From contig NZ_CP025999.1 of assembly GCF_003086695.1 (NCBI RefSeq), positions 1,777,680 through 1,841,679 of the forward strand: a DNA stretch of 64,000 nt, written 5' to 3'. Below the pieces are notes generated by a model. The model was not told where the DNA came from and did no database searches. It worked only from the letters and a program-made list of their open reading frames with translations. Shown one piece after another: positions 25,000 through 33,558 of this stretch (position 1 is its first letter; every line of letters begins with the position of its first letter). The translations under genes and the position numbers were made by a program. The stretch is from Stenotrophomonas sp. SAU14A_NAIMI4_8. GTDB lineage: Bacteria > Pseudomonadota > Gammaproteobacteria > Xanthomonadales > Xanthomonadaceae.

Positions 25000-26120
25000 C
25001 CGCTTCGCAGGCACGCACGCCGCGCACGGTCGGCATCGTTGGCAGCGCCGGCGCCTACGGGCGCTGGCTGACCCGTTTCTTCCAGCAGCACATGCAGCTG
25101 CAGGTGATCGGCCACGACCCGGCCGACCCCACCTCACATTCGCCGGAGCAGCTGCTGGCACAGGCCGACGTGCTGGTGTTCTCCGCACCGATCCGGCATA
25201 CGCCGGCGCTGATTGCCCGCTACGTGGAACAGTCGGGCGGGCGCGAGGCCGGGCGCCTGTGGCTGGACGTGACCTCGGTGAAGGAAGCACCGGTACAGGC
25301 GATGCTGGCCTCGCAGGCCGAGGTGGTCGGGCTGCACCCGATGACCGCGCCGCCGAAGGCGCCCACGCTGAAAGGCCGGGTGATGGTGGTCTGCGAGGCG
25401 CGGCTGCAGCAGTGGCAGCCGTGGGTGGATGCGCTGTGCAGCGCCCTTCAGGCCGAGTGCGTGCGCGCCACGCCGCAGCACCACGACCAGATGATGGCGC
25501 TGGTGCAGGCGATGGTGCATGCCACCCATCTGGCCCAAGCCGGCGTGCTGCGCGAATACCAGCCGCAGTTGGGTGACCTGGCGGCGATGATGCCGTATCG
25601 CTCGGCGTCCTTCGAGCTGGATACGGCGATCATTTCGCGCATCCTGTCGTTGAACCCGTCCATCTACGAGGACATCCAGTTCGGCAACCCGTATGTGGCG
25701 CCGATGCTGGAAAAGCTGGTCGGTCATCTGCAGCGCCTGCAGCAGCAGGTGGGGCAGGGCGACGATGCGGCGCGCGGTGCGTTCCGTGAGCAGTCGTTGG
25801 CGGCCAACCACGCGGCGTTCGGCGAGCCCGCGCTGGCGGCGGGCAACTACACCTTCGAACGGGTGGGTTACCTGCTGGCCGACCTGACCGAGCGCAACGC
25901 GCTGTCGGTGCACCTGCCGGAAGATCGCCCCGGCTCGCTGCGCGAACTGCTGAACGTGTTCGAGCAGCATGGCATCAGCCTGGCGTCGATCCATTCCTCG
26001 CGCACGCCGGCCGGCGAAGTGCACTTCCGCATCGGCTTCGTGGCCGGCAGTGACGTCGCTGCCATCGCCCTGGCGGCGGCGGACGTGGATGCCAGTGGCA
26101 TCGGCCGGGTGCTGGCCTAG
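24996..26120 (+). CDS. tyrA: Prephenate dehydrogenase with C-terminal ACT domain
   Basis: 374 residues; converts prephenate to 4-hydroxyphenylpyruvate in tyrosine synthesis. NAD-binding motif GIVGSAGAYGRWL near the N-terminus, the family motif VGLHPMTAP (catalytic His), and helical dimer residues DQMMALVQAMVHATHLAQAG. An ACT-like regulatory domain (about residues 300-374, LPEDRPGSLRELLNVFEQHG) suggests feedback control by tyrosine. Overlaps pdxY by 4 bases. Confidence 0.92.
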   Translation: MTASQARTPRTVGIVGSAGAYGRWLTRFFQQHMQLQVIGHDPADPTSHSPEQLLAQADVLVFSAPIRHTPALIARYVEQSGGREAGRLWLDVTSVKEAPVQAMLASQAEVVGLHPMTAPPKAPTLKGRVMVVCEARLQQWQPWVDALCSALQAECVRATPQHHDQMMALVQAMVHATHLAQAGVLREYQPQLGDLAAMMPYRSASFELDTAIISRILSLNPSIYEDIQFGNPYVAPMLEKLVGHLQRLQQQVGQGDDAARGAFREQSLAANHAAFGEPALAAGNYTFERVGYLLADLTERNALSVHLPEDRPGSLRELLNVFEQHGISLASIHSSRTPAGEVHFRIGFVAGSDVAAIALAAADVDASGIGRVLA

Positions 26121-26126
26121 TCGTAT

Positions 26127-26172
26127 TCATCCACAGGGGATGTGGATGGTTTCTGCGTAAAGGTGTGGATAA
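26127..26172. promoter_or_regulatory. Cluster of DnaA-box-like sequences
   Basis: TCATCCACA (26127-26135), TGTGGATGG (26141-26149) and TGTGGATAA (26164-26172). The third is a perfect reverse TTATCCACA box; the others differ by one and two bases. An AT-richer stretch (GGCGAAAAATTGGCC) follows. No replication gene is nearby. Confidence 0.45.
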
Positions 26173-26237
26173 CCGCGCGCAGCCCTTGGCAGGCAATGCT
26201 GTCAAGACGATTGGCGAAAAATTGGCCACACATTTTT

Positions 26238-26293
26238 GTAGCGTCGAGCCATGCTCGACGCATCCCCCGTGTCGACCAAGGTCGACATCTACC
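26238..26293 (+). repeat. Two REP-type palindromes
   Basis: GTAGCGTCGAGCC-ATGCTCGACGC (26238-26261) and GTGTCGACCAAGGTCGACAT ending CTACC (26269-26293), between tyrA and a small convergent gene. Confidence 0.8.
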
Positions 26294-26326
26294 GGTCACC
26301 GGGCCGGGCCATGCCGGGCGGCCCGA

Positions 26327-26521
26327 TCAGATCGTCAGGTGCAGTTCGCCACCGGTGGTGGTGAATTCGCGGCCGTTGCGTACCAGGTGCCGGCCATCGT
26401 CCAGTTCGTAGCGCGGGGTGGCTTCGGACGCATGCCCGCTGCCATCGGCATCGGGCTTGAATTCGATGATGACATGGGTTTCGCCGTGGCTGTCCACGGC
26501 GGGAAACTGACGGAACGACAT
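26327..26521 (-). CDS. Small protein of unknown function (64 residues)
   Basis: Begins MSFRQFPAVDSHGETHVIIE and ends GREFTTTGGELHLTI. Strong AGGAG seven bases before the ATG (26521), and a hydrophilic, foldable composition with several beta-strand-like segments. The longer frame to 26656 runs into the ABC transporter gene and is rejected. Homologous small proteins occur widely in xanthomonads as uncharacterised genes, as far as I know. No role can be assigned. Confidence 0.7.
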   Translation of the reverse strand: MSFRQFPAVDSHGETHVIIEFKPDADGSGHASEATPRYELDDGRHLVRNGREFTTTGGELHLTI

Positions 26522-26591
26522 CGCCCAGCTCCTGCATGCAGCCGGTTCGCTGCGATTCCAGCGTGGGCTGCCCCCCGTTAGCGGGGCGTCA

Positions 26592-28364
26592 TCAATCGAT
26601 GAACTGCAGGCGCGCCAGTTCAGCGTACAGGCCGCCTTCGGCCAACAGCTGCGCATGGGTGCCTTCGGCCACGATGCGGCCGTGGTCCATCACCACGATG
26701 CGATCGGCCTTGAGCACGGTGGCCAGGCGATGTGCGATCACCAGCGTGGTCCGCCCGGCCATCAGGCGTTCCAGTGCCTGCTGTACGCCATGTTCGCTCT
26801 GCGCGTCCAGCGCGCTGGTGGCTTCGTCCAGCAGCAGGATCGGTGCATCCTTCAACAACGCACGGGCAATGGCTACGCGCTGCTGCTGGCCGCCGGAAAG
26901 GCGGGCACCGCGCTCGCCCAGTTCGCTGTCGTAACCCTGCGGCAGGGCGCGCAGGAAGGCATCGGCTTCGGCGGCGCGGGCGGCGTCTTCCACCTCGGCA
27001 TCGCTGGCCTGCAGGCGGCCGTAACGGATGTTGTCGCGCGCGCTGGCAGCGAACAGCGTGGGCTGCTGCGGCACCAGTGCCAACTGCGCGCGCAGCGCGG
27101 CCGGGTCGGTTTCGCGCACGTCGATGCCGTCCACGCAGACGCGGCCCTGTTCGGGGTCGTGGAAGCGCAGCAGCATCGACAGCACCGTACTCTTGCCGGC
27201 GCCGGAGGGACCGACCAGGGCCACGGTTTCGCCGGGGCGCACGTGCATGCTGAAGTGGTCCAGTGCGGCCTGGTCAGGCCGCTGCGGGTAGTGGAACACC
27301 ACATCGTTGAACTGGATCTCGCCGCGCAGCGGCTGCGGCAGCGCACGCGGCTGCGCGGGCGCGCGGATTTCGATGTCTTCCTGCAGCAGCTCGCCAATGC
27401 GGCCCATGCCGCCGGCGGCACGCTGCAGTTCGTTCCACACTTCGGCCAGCGCGCCCACCGAACCGCCACCGATCAGGGCATACAGCACGAACTGGCCCAA
27501 GGTGCCGGCGCTGAGGCGGCCGGCGATGACATCGTGGGCGCCGAGCCACAGCACACCCACGATGGCGCCGAAGATCAGCAGGATGGCGCTGGCGGTGACC
27601 AGCGACTGCGCACCGATGCGCCGGCGCGCGGCACCGATGGCATCGGCCAGTGCGTGGTCGAAGCGGCCGCGTTCGTATGGCTCGCGTGCATGCGCCTGCA
27701 CCGTGCGCACCGCGCCCAGGGTTTCGCTGGCCAGGCTGTTGGCATCGGCAATGCGGTCCTGGCTGTTGCGCGCCACCGTGCGCAGCTTGCGTGCGCCGAT
27801 GATGATCGGCAGCACCGCCAGCGGAATGCCCAGCAGTGACCATGCGGCCAGCCGTGGGCTGGTGACGAACAGCATGCCCAGGCTGCCGACCACGGTCACG
27901 CTGCTGCGCAGGGCGACGGACATGGTGGAGCCGACCACGCTGCGCAGCAGCTCGCTGTCGGCGGTCAGCCGCGAGACCAGTTCGCCGCTGCGGCTGCGGT
28001 CGTGGAAACCGGCGCCCAGCTGGATCAGGTGTGCGTACAGCTTGCTGCGCAGGTCGGCCACCACTTTTTCGCCCAGCAGCGATACAAAGTAGAAGCGTGC
28101 GGCAGTGGCCAGGGCCATCACCACGGCCACCAGCATCAACAGGGCGAAGGCGCGGTTGATCTGGCCGCCGCTGCTGAAACCATGGTCGATCATCTGCTTG
28201 ACCGCCGGCGGCAGGCTGAGCGTGGCCGCCGAGGAGATGGCCAGCGCCACCAGCCAGGCACTGAACAGGCCGCGGTGGCGACGCACGAAGGGCCACAGCG
28301 TGCGCAGGCTGCCCAGGCGGCGCAGCGGCGGGGTCGAGGCGGTGGCGTCGTCCTTGTCAGTCAT
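26592..28364 (-). CDS. ABC exporter, fused permease and ATPase (MsbA/LmrA-like)
   Basis: 590-residue half-transporter. Six TM helices lie within residues 25-320 (ABC_membrane type I exporter fold). The nucleotide-binding domain has Walker A VGPSGAGKSTVL, Q-loop LALVPQQPTLFA, signature LSGGQQQRVAIARALL, Walker B ILLLDEATSALD and the H-loop VIAHRLATV. It should act as a homodimer exporting lipid or drug-like substrates. The ATG at 28364 overlaps the preceding yigZ-like stop by 8 bases, implying translational coupling. The substrate is unknown. Confidence 0.92.
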   Translation of the reverse strand: MTDKDDATASTPPLRRLGSLRTLWPFVRRHRGLFSAWLVALAISSAATLSLPPAVKQMIDHGFSSGGQINRAFALLMLVAVVMALATAARFYFVSLLGEKVVADLRSKLYAHLIQLGAGFHDRSRSGELVSRLTADSELLRSVVGSTMSVALRSSVTVVGSLGMLFVTSPRLAAWSLLGIPLAVLPIIIGARKLRTVARNSQDRIADANSLASETLGAVRTVQAHAREPYERGRFDHALADAIGAARRRIGAQSLVTASAILLIFGAIVGVLWLGAHDVIAGRLSAGTLGQFVLYALIGGGSVGALAEVWNELQRAAGGMGRIGELLQEDIEIRAPAQPRALPQPLRGEIQFNDVVFHYPQRPDQAALDHFSMHVRPGETVALVGPSGAGKSTVLSMLLRFHDPEQGRVCVDGIDVRETDPAALRAQLALVPQQPTLFAASARDNIRYGRLQASDAEVEDAARAAEADAFLRALPQGYDSELGERGARLSGGQQQRVAIARALLKDAPILLLDEATSALDAQSEHGVQQALERLMAGRTTLVIAHRLATVLKADRIVVMDHGRIVAEGTHAQLLAEGGLYAELARLQFID

Positions 28365-28953
28365 GCAGGTCGTCGTTGTAGATGCGGATACGATCACGGG
28401 TGGCGTCGCGCAGGCGCGTTTTCAATGCTTCCACCTGCTCTGCGGGCAATTCCACCCGCAGCCGCACACCGTGGCTGTCGAACTGTTCATCGCGTTTTTC
28501 GGCCCCGTGCGCGGGCAGGGCAGCGTGCAGGGCGCCCAGATCCTCGAAAGCGGCGGCCAGTTGCAGCCGTGCCAGTTCCACCAGGGGCTGGCGTGGCGCG
28601 GTGCGCAGGCATTCTGCGGCAGTACCGCCATAGGCGCGTACCAGGCCGCCGGCGCCCAGCTTGATGCCGCCGTACCAGCGCGTGACCACCACCACCACCC
28701 GATCAAAGCCCTGGCCATCAATGGCGGCCAGGATCGGCCGCCCGGCCGTGCCGGCGGGCTCGCCATCATCGCTGGACCGGTAATCCTGGCCGTGCCGGTA
28801 GGCCCAGCAGTTGTGGGTGGCGTCGGCCACGGCGACCTGCTGCAGGAACGCCAACGCCGCCGCGGCACTGTCGATGGGCGCGGCATGGGCGGTGAAGCGG
28901 CTGTGCTTGATCTCCAGCGTATGGCTGACGGGCTGGGCGAGGGTATCGGGCAT
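28357..28953 (-). CDS. YigZ/IMPACT family protein
   Basis: 198 residues. The UPF0029 signature is RWYGGIKLGAGGLVRAYGG, preceded by HNCWAYRHG and SSDDGEPAGTAGRPIL. The C-terminal ~65 residues form the second small domain. IMPACT homologues in eukaryotes modulate the GCN1-GCN2 stress pathway; the bacterial role is not settled. ATG 28953 gives the usual start (MPDTLAQPVSHTLEIK). First gene of a two-gene unit with the ABC exporter. Confidence 0.9.
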   Translation of the reverse strand: MPDTLAQPVSHTLEIKHSRFTAHAAPIDSAAAALAFLQQVAVADATHNCWAYRHGQDYRSSDDGEPAGTAGRPILAAIDGQGFDRVVVVVTRWYGGIKLGAGGLVRAYGGTAAECLRTAPRQPLVELARLQLAAAFEDLGALHAALPAHGAEKRDEQFDSHGVRLRVELPAEQVEALKTRLRDATRDRIRIYNDDLHD

Positions 28954-28987
28954 TGCACGCATTCTACGGCGTTGCCACCGGCTTGCC

Positions 28988-29923
28988 TCAGTCGTCCAGC
29001 AGCGGGCGCAGATCCTTGGGCAGGCGCGATTCCGGGTATTGCTGCAGGTAGCGCTCCAGGCTGATGCGGGCCAGGTCGCGCTGGCCGGCATCGCGGCGCT
29101 CGCGGATCTTCTGCAGCCACTGCCGGCGCGGCAGTTTCGCGTCGGCCAGTACTTCAGCGTGTACGTCCTGTGCGCTCAGTCCGGCATCGCTGGAGCGACG
29201 CAGCATCACCCCGGGCGCGCGGGCGGCGGGCGCACTGGCCGGCGCCGGGCTGGCCTTGAAGGCGGCCGGTGCTTCGCGCTGCTGTTGGCGTGCGGCGGCT
29301 GCCGGTGCTGCTTCGGCGGCCATCTCGGCGCTGTCCGCTGCGGCGGCTTCCGCTGCAGGCGCGGGCGCGGCGTACGCCACGGGCGCCGGCGGTGCTGGCG
29401 GTGCCGGTGGCGCAACAACATTTTTGGCGACCGGTGCGGCCGCCGGTTGCGGTTCGGGTGCTGCCGGCGCGGGCGCCATCTGCGGTGCAGGCGCGGCCTG
29501 GGCCGGTGGTGGGGGCGGCAGGGTCGCCGGTTCGGCGGCGCGGTCGACCACCGCAGGCTCAGCCGCGGGCGCTGCGGCGTCTGCGGCTGCGTGTTCGGCC
29601 TGTGCCGGTGCAGTGGCTTCCATCGGTGGCGGTGCAGGGGGTTCCGGCCGCATCTGCCAGGCAATGCCCACGGCCAGCACGGTCGAGGCGGCAATGCCGA
29701 ACACCGCCGGCCAGCGCCCGCCCTTGCGCACACGCCGGGCCCGATCAGCCGGCTGCGGCGTTGCGGCGGCGCCCTGTGCCGGGGCCGCCGTGTCCTGCAC
29801 CGCGGCGCGTGCAGCGGCCAGGATGGTCGCGTCCAGCGATGCCGGCGGCGCCTGTTCGCTGCGGCGCCCCAGCAGGCCGGCCAGTGCGCGCTCTTCCGGG
29901 GTCAGTGGATCGTCTCGGTTCAT
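28988..29923 (-). CDS. Membrane-anchored partner of the ECF sigma factor (anti-sigma-like)
   Basis: 311 residues. A cytoplasmic N-terminal region (DPLTPEERALAGLLGRRSEQ) is followed by a single TM segment near residues 72-90 (PAVFGIAASTVLAVGIAW). A ~150-residue Ala/Pro-rich linker comes next, then a compact C-terminal helical domain (QWLQKIRERRDAGQRDLARI). It overlaps the sigma gene stop-start by 4 bases. Topology and coupling resemble anti-sigma factors, yet no ZAS zinc motif or RskA domain is evident, so this is inferred. The linker is long enough to cross part of the periplasm. Confidence 0.72.
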   Translation of the reverse strand: MNRDDPLTPEERALAGLLGRRSEQAPPASLDATILAAARAAVQDTAAPAQGAAATPQPADRARRVRKGGRWPAVFGIAASTVLAVGIAWQMRPEPPAPPPMEATAPAQAEHAAADAAAPAAEPAVVDRAAEPATLPPPPPAQAAPAPQMAPAPAAPEPQPAAAPVAKNVVAPPAPPAPPAPVAYAAPAPAAEAAAADSAEMAAEAAPAAAARQQQREAPAAFKASPAPASAPAARAPGVMLRRSSDAGLSAQDVHAEVLADAKLPRRQWLQKIRERRDAGQRDLARISLERYLQQYPESRLPKDLRPLLDD

Positions 29924-30543
29924 GCGTTCAGTCCCGCACGCAGCTTGTCCATCGCATAGCGCAGCCGCGATTTCACGGTCTCCCGGCCAACGCCGGTGAT
30001 CTGGCCGATCTCCTCCAGGCTCAGTTCCTGTTCCAGCCGCAGTTGCAGCACTTCGCGCTGTTCGGGCGGCAGGTCTTCCATCGCGCGCTGGATACGCCGG
30101 CGCTGCTCGAATTCAGACAGTTCAGCTTCCGGCGTGTGCCCATCTTCCAGTGCTGCCAGGCGCAGGTCGGCATCGGCCGGTGCGGCGGGCCGGTGGCGCG
30201 CCGCGCGCCAGTGGTCGTTCAGCCGGTTGTGGGCGATGCGGAACAGCCATGTGCTGAATGCGGCATCAGGCTGCCAACCGGCGCGCGCGCTGATCACCCG
30301 TTGCCAGACGTCCTGGAAGATCTCCTCGGCCAGCGCGTTGTCGCGCAGTTGCCGCAGCAGGAAACCGAACAGGCGCTTGCGATGCCGCGCATACAGGCTT
30401 TCGAACGCATGCAGGTCGCCACCGGCCCAGGCCAGCATCAAGGCTTCGTCGGTTGGCAGGGCGGCGGCGTCCACGCTGCACAGAGTAAGCGCTGCGGGCG
30501 GTGGCGCATAGCCGGTGGCAGGCAGGGGCAGGGCAGCGTTCAA
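29920..30543 (-). CDS. ECF-type RNA polymerase sigma factor
   Basis: 207 residues as drawn from a TTG start. Region 2: ALMLAWAGGDLHAFESLYAR, AEEIFQDVWQRVI and FSTWLFRIAHNRLNDHWRA. Region 4: LPPEQREVLQLRLEQELSLE and the HTH IGQITGVGRETVKSRLRYAM. No good Shine-Dalgarno is visible at the TTG; a GTG at 30474 would give a more typical N-terminus, so the start is uncertain. Operon with the anti-sigma-like gene (4-base overlap). Confidence 0.88.
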   Translation of the reverse strand: MNAALPLPATGYAPPPAALTLCSVDAAALPTDEALMLAWAGGDLHAFESLYARHRKRLFGFLLRQLRDNALAEEIFQDVWQRVISARAGWQPDAAFSTWLFRIAHNRLNDHWRAARHRPAAPADADLRLAALEDGHTPEAELSEFEQRRRIQRAMEDLPPEQREVLQLRLEQELSLEEIGQITGVGRETVKSRLRYAMDKLRAGLNA

Positions 30544-30662
30544 AGGGCGCGTTGCGTTCGAAGGTGCACGCGATAACGGCCCGCCATGCGAATCGGGGTT
30601 GTTGGGCTTCCATTGCCCCCCCGGTGGCGCGCTATGCTCGGTGACTCAGGGGAGGCGCTGCG

Positions 30663-33539
30663 TTGCAGTGCCAAGAGAGCGTGATTTTGTCCATGCAAGC
30701 CGAACGCGTGCAGCCGCAATCACCACACGAGGCCGTGCTGAGCACGGCGCTGGTGCGCGCGCTGCATGCGCTGCTGCCCGCGGAAGCCAGCGTGCGCGTG
30801 GGCTGGGACGACCCGCAGCTGGGCCGCGGCCAGGACGCGTGGCCGGCCGCTGGCGGGGCCGGGGCGGTGCTGTGGTCTTCGCCCTGCGCGGTCGATGCCG
30901 GCTGCCAGCAGTGGGACCACGACGGCGCGCAGTTGCGGTTGCAGGTGCAAGGCGCCGATCCCGCACCGGCGTGGTGGGACATGGCGCGGCAGTCGATGGA
31001 ACTGGCCCTGCAGCGCGGCCGCCAGGCCGGGCAGATCCGCGCGCTGGAACAGGCCGAGCGCCTGCAGCAGGCGCTGTTCCAGATTGCCGACCTGGCCGGT
31101 GCCGATCTGGAAATGGGCGAAATGCTGCGCCACGTGCACGGCGTGCTGGGATCGCTGATGTACGCCGAGAACTGCTACATCGTGGAATACGACGATGTGC
31201 GCCGGCAGATCCGCTTCCTGTACTTCGCCGACCAGCTGGACGATTTCGTTGCCGATCCGGCGCGTGCCTACGCCGCCGATGACATGCCACACAGCCTGAC
31301 GGTGGCGCTGCTGCAGCATGGGCGGCCGCTCAGTGGCCCCTCGCGCGCCCTGTTGGCGCAGGTGGGCGGGCTGGAGCACGACCCGCAGCGCGGCCCGGAA
31401 AGCGAGGACTGGCTGGGCGTGCCGATGCTGCGCGACGGCCGGGTCTGCGGTGCCATCGTGGTGCAGAGCTATGAAGCCGGCGCGCGCTATGGCGAGGCCG
31501 AGCGCGCGCTGCTGGGTTTCGTGGCCCAGCACGTGCAGACGGCCATGGACCGGCGCCAGGCGCAGGTGCGGCTGGAGCAGCAGGTGGAGCGCCGCACCCT
31601 GGAACTGCAGCGGGCCAACCGCAGCCTGCAGGATGAAGTGTCCGAGCGCCGCCGCGCCGAGCAGCTGCAGACCGCGCTGTACAACATTGCCGAACTGGCC
31701 ATGTCCGCCGAAAGCTTGGCGCAGTTCTACGGCCAGGTGCACGGGGTGGTCGGGCGCCTGCTGGATGCGCGCAATTTCTACATCGCGCTGGTCAACGCCC
31801 GCGGCAATGGACTGGATTTCGTCTATTCGGTGGACGAGCACAACGCCAGCCGGGCACCGCGCGCCTTCAGCCACGGCCTGACCGAGTACGTGGTACGCCA
31901 CCGCTGCCCGCTGCTGGCCTCGCGCGCGCAGATCGATGCGCTGCTGGACGCCGGCGAGGTGCGCGAGCATGGCGCGCGTTCGCAGTGCTGGCTGGGCGTA
32001 CCGCTGCTGCGCGATGACGAAGTAGTGGGCGCCATCGTGGTGCAGAGCTACAGCGCGCAGATCTCCTTCAGCGTGCACGACCAGCGCCTGCTGACCTTCG
32101 TGGCGCAGAACATCGGCACCGGGCTGGCCCGCCAGCGCGACCAGCAGAACCTGCGGCTGGCCCACGCCGAGCTGGAAAAGCGCGTGGAAGAGCGCACCCG
32201 CGAACTGGCCGAGGTGAACGACAAACTGCTGGGCCAGATTGCCGAGCGCCTGCGCGCCGAGCAGCGGCTGACCCACCAGGCCATGCACGATGCGCTGACC
32301 GGCCTGCCCAACCGCCTGCACCTGCTGGACCGCCTGCAGGACGCACTGGCGCGTGCGCGGCGCGAGGGCGGCCCGGTGTTCGCGGTGCTGTTCCTGGACC
32401 TGGACCGCTTCAAGCTGGTGAACGACAGCATCGGCCACGCCGCCGGCGACCGCATGCTGGTGGAAGTGGCCAAGCGCATCGTTTCCATGGCCGGTGACAA
32501 CGACGTGGTGGCGCGGCTGGGTGGCGACGAATTCGCCGTGCTGCTGGAATGCCCCAGCGGTCTGTCGCAGGCCCTGGAGTTCGGCCAGCGGCTGCTGCTG
32601 GCGCTGCAGGAATCGGTCTGGATTGCCGGGCGCGAGCTGTTCCCGTCCGGCAGCCTGGGCATTGCCCTGTGGAACAGCCACTACCGCACCGGTGAAGAGC
32701 TGCTGCGCGATGCCGATGCGGCCATGTACCGCGCCAAGGCGCAGGGCCACGACCGCTGCGCGATCTTCGACGAGGACATGCGCGAGCAGGCCATGCGCAG
32801 CCTGGACCTGGAAGCGGACCTGCGGCGGGCGATCAACAACCGCGATTTCGTGCCGTTCTACCAGCCCATCGTGCGCCTGACCGACGGCGAAGTGGTCGGC
32901 CACGAAGCGCTGCTGCGCTGGCAGCACGAGCGCCGTGGCCTGCTGCTGCCCGGCGCGTTCCTGGAGCTGGGCGAAGAAAGTGGCCTGATCGAGCAGGTCG
33001 ACTGGCTGATCTACGAACAGGTGATCGCCGGCCTGGCCGATGGCGGCCGCGGCTATGTGTCGGTGAACGTGTCACCGCGGCATTTCCGCTCGGCCGATTT
33101 CAGTGCGCGCCTGTTCGGCCTGCTGGAAGCCTGCGATGCCGATCCGCGGCGCCTGCGCCTGGAGATCACCGAAGTGGCGCTGCTGGACGATGGCCCGCAT
33201 ACGCTGCGCACGCTGAAGGGCCTGCGCGAGCGCGGCATCCAGGTACAGCTGGACGATTTCGGTACCGGCTTCTCGGCGCTGTCCTACCTGCACCGGTTCC
33301 CGATCAGCACGTTGAAGATCGACCAGAGCTTCATTGCCGGCCTGCACGGGCCGGAAGCGCAGAGCACGCGCGCGCTGGTGGAAGGCGTGTTGTCGCTGGC
33401 GCGCACGCTGGGCATTGAAACCATCGGCGAAGGCATCGAAACCGAGCCGCAGCGGCAGAGCCTGCTGGAGCTGGGCTGCGATTACGGCCAGGGCTACCTG
33501 CTGGGGCGCCCGGCGCCGTGGACGCGCGCGGTGGCCTGA
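30663..33539 (+). CDS. GAF-GAF-GGDEF-EAL cyclic-di-GMP turnover protein
   Basis: 958 residues. Two similar GAF-like sensors, recognisable by WLGVPMLRDGRVCGAIVVQS (near residue 258) and WLGVPLLRDDEVVGAIVVQS (near 443), each followed by a coiled coil (EERTRELAEVN type). The diguanylate cyclase domain carries intact LGGDEF; the upstream I-site position reads GDND rather than RxxD, so product inhibition may be lost. The EAL domain is complete: HEALLRW, VNVSPRHF, LRLEITEV, DDFGTGFSAL, LKIDQSFI and YGQGYLLGRP. The TTG start is chosen because GGGGAGG lies 7 bases upstream; an ATG at 30693 is possible. It may make or degrade c-di-GMP depending on the GAF ligand. Confidence 0.92.
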   Translation: MQCQESVILSMQAERVQPQSPHEAVLSTALVRALHALLPAEASVRVGWDDPQLGRGQDAWPAAGGAGAVLWSSPCAVDAGCQQWDHDGAQLRLQVQGADPAPAWWDMARQSMELALQRGRQAGQIRALEQAERLQQALFQIADLAGADLEMGEMLRHVHGVLGSLMYAENCYIVEYDDVRRQIRFLYFADQLDDFVADPARAYAADDMPHSLTVALLQHGRPLSGPSRALLAQVGGLEHDPQRGPESEDWLGVPMLRDGRVCGAIVVQSYEAGARYGEAERALLGFVAQHVQTAMDRRQAQVRLEQQVERRTLELQRANRSLQDEVSERRRAEQLQTALYNIAELAMSAESLAQFYGQVHGVVGRLLDARNFYIALVNARGNGLDFVYSVDEHNASRAPRAFSHGLTEYVVRHRCPLLASRAQIDALLDAGEVREHGARSQCWLGVPLLRDDEVVGAIVVQSYSAQISFSVHDQRLLTFVAQNIGTGLARQRDQQNLRLAHAELEKRVEERTRELAEVNDKLLGQIAERLRAEQRLTHQAMHDALTGLPNRLHLLDRLQDALARARREGGPVFAVLFLDLDRFKLVNDSIGHAAGDRMLVEVAKRIVSMAGDNDVVARLGGDEFAVLLECPSGLSQALEFGQRLLLALQESVWIAGRELFPSGSLGIALWNSHYRTGEELLRDADAAMYRAKAQGHDRCAIFDEDMREQAMRSLDLEADLRRAINNRDFVPFYQPIVRLTDGEVVGHEALLRWQHERRGLLLPGAFLELGEESGLIEQVDWLIYEQVIAGLADGGRGYVSVNVSPRHFRSADFSARLFGLLEACDADPRRLRLEITEVALLDDGPHTLRTLKGLRERGIQVQLDDFGTGFSALSYLHRFPISTLKIDQSFIAGLHGPEAQSTRALVEGVLSLARTLGIETIGEGIETEPQRQSLLELGCDYGQGYLLGRPAPWTRAVA

Positions 33540-33558
33540 GCCGCCGCGCGCGGGTACA

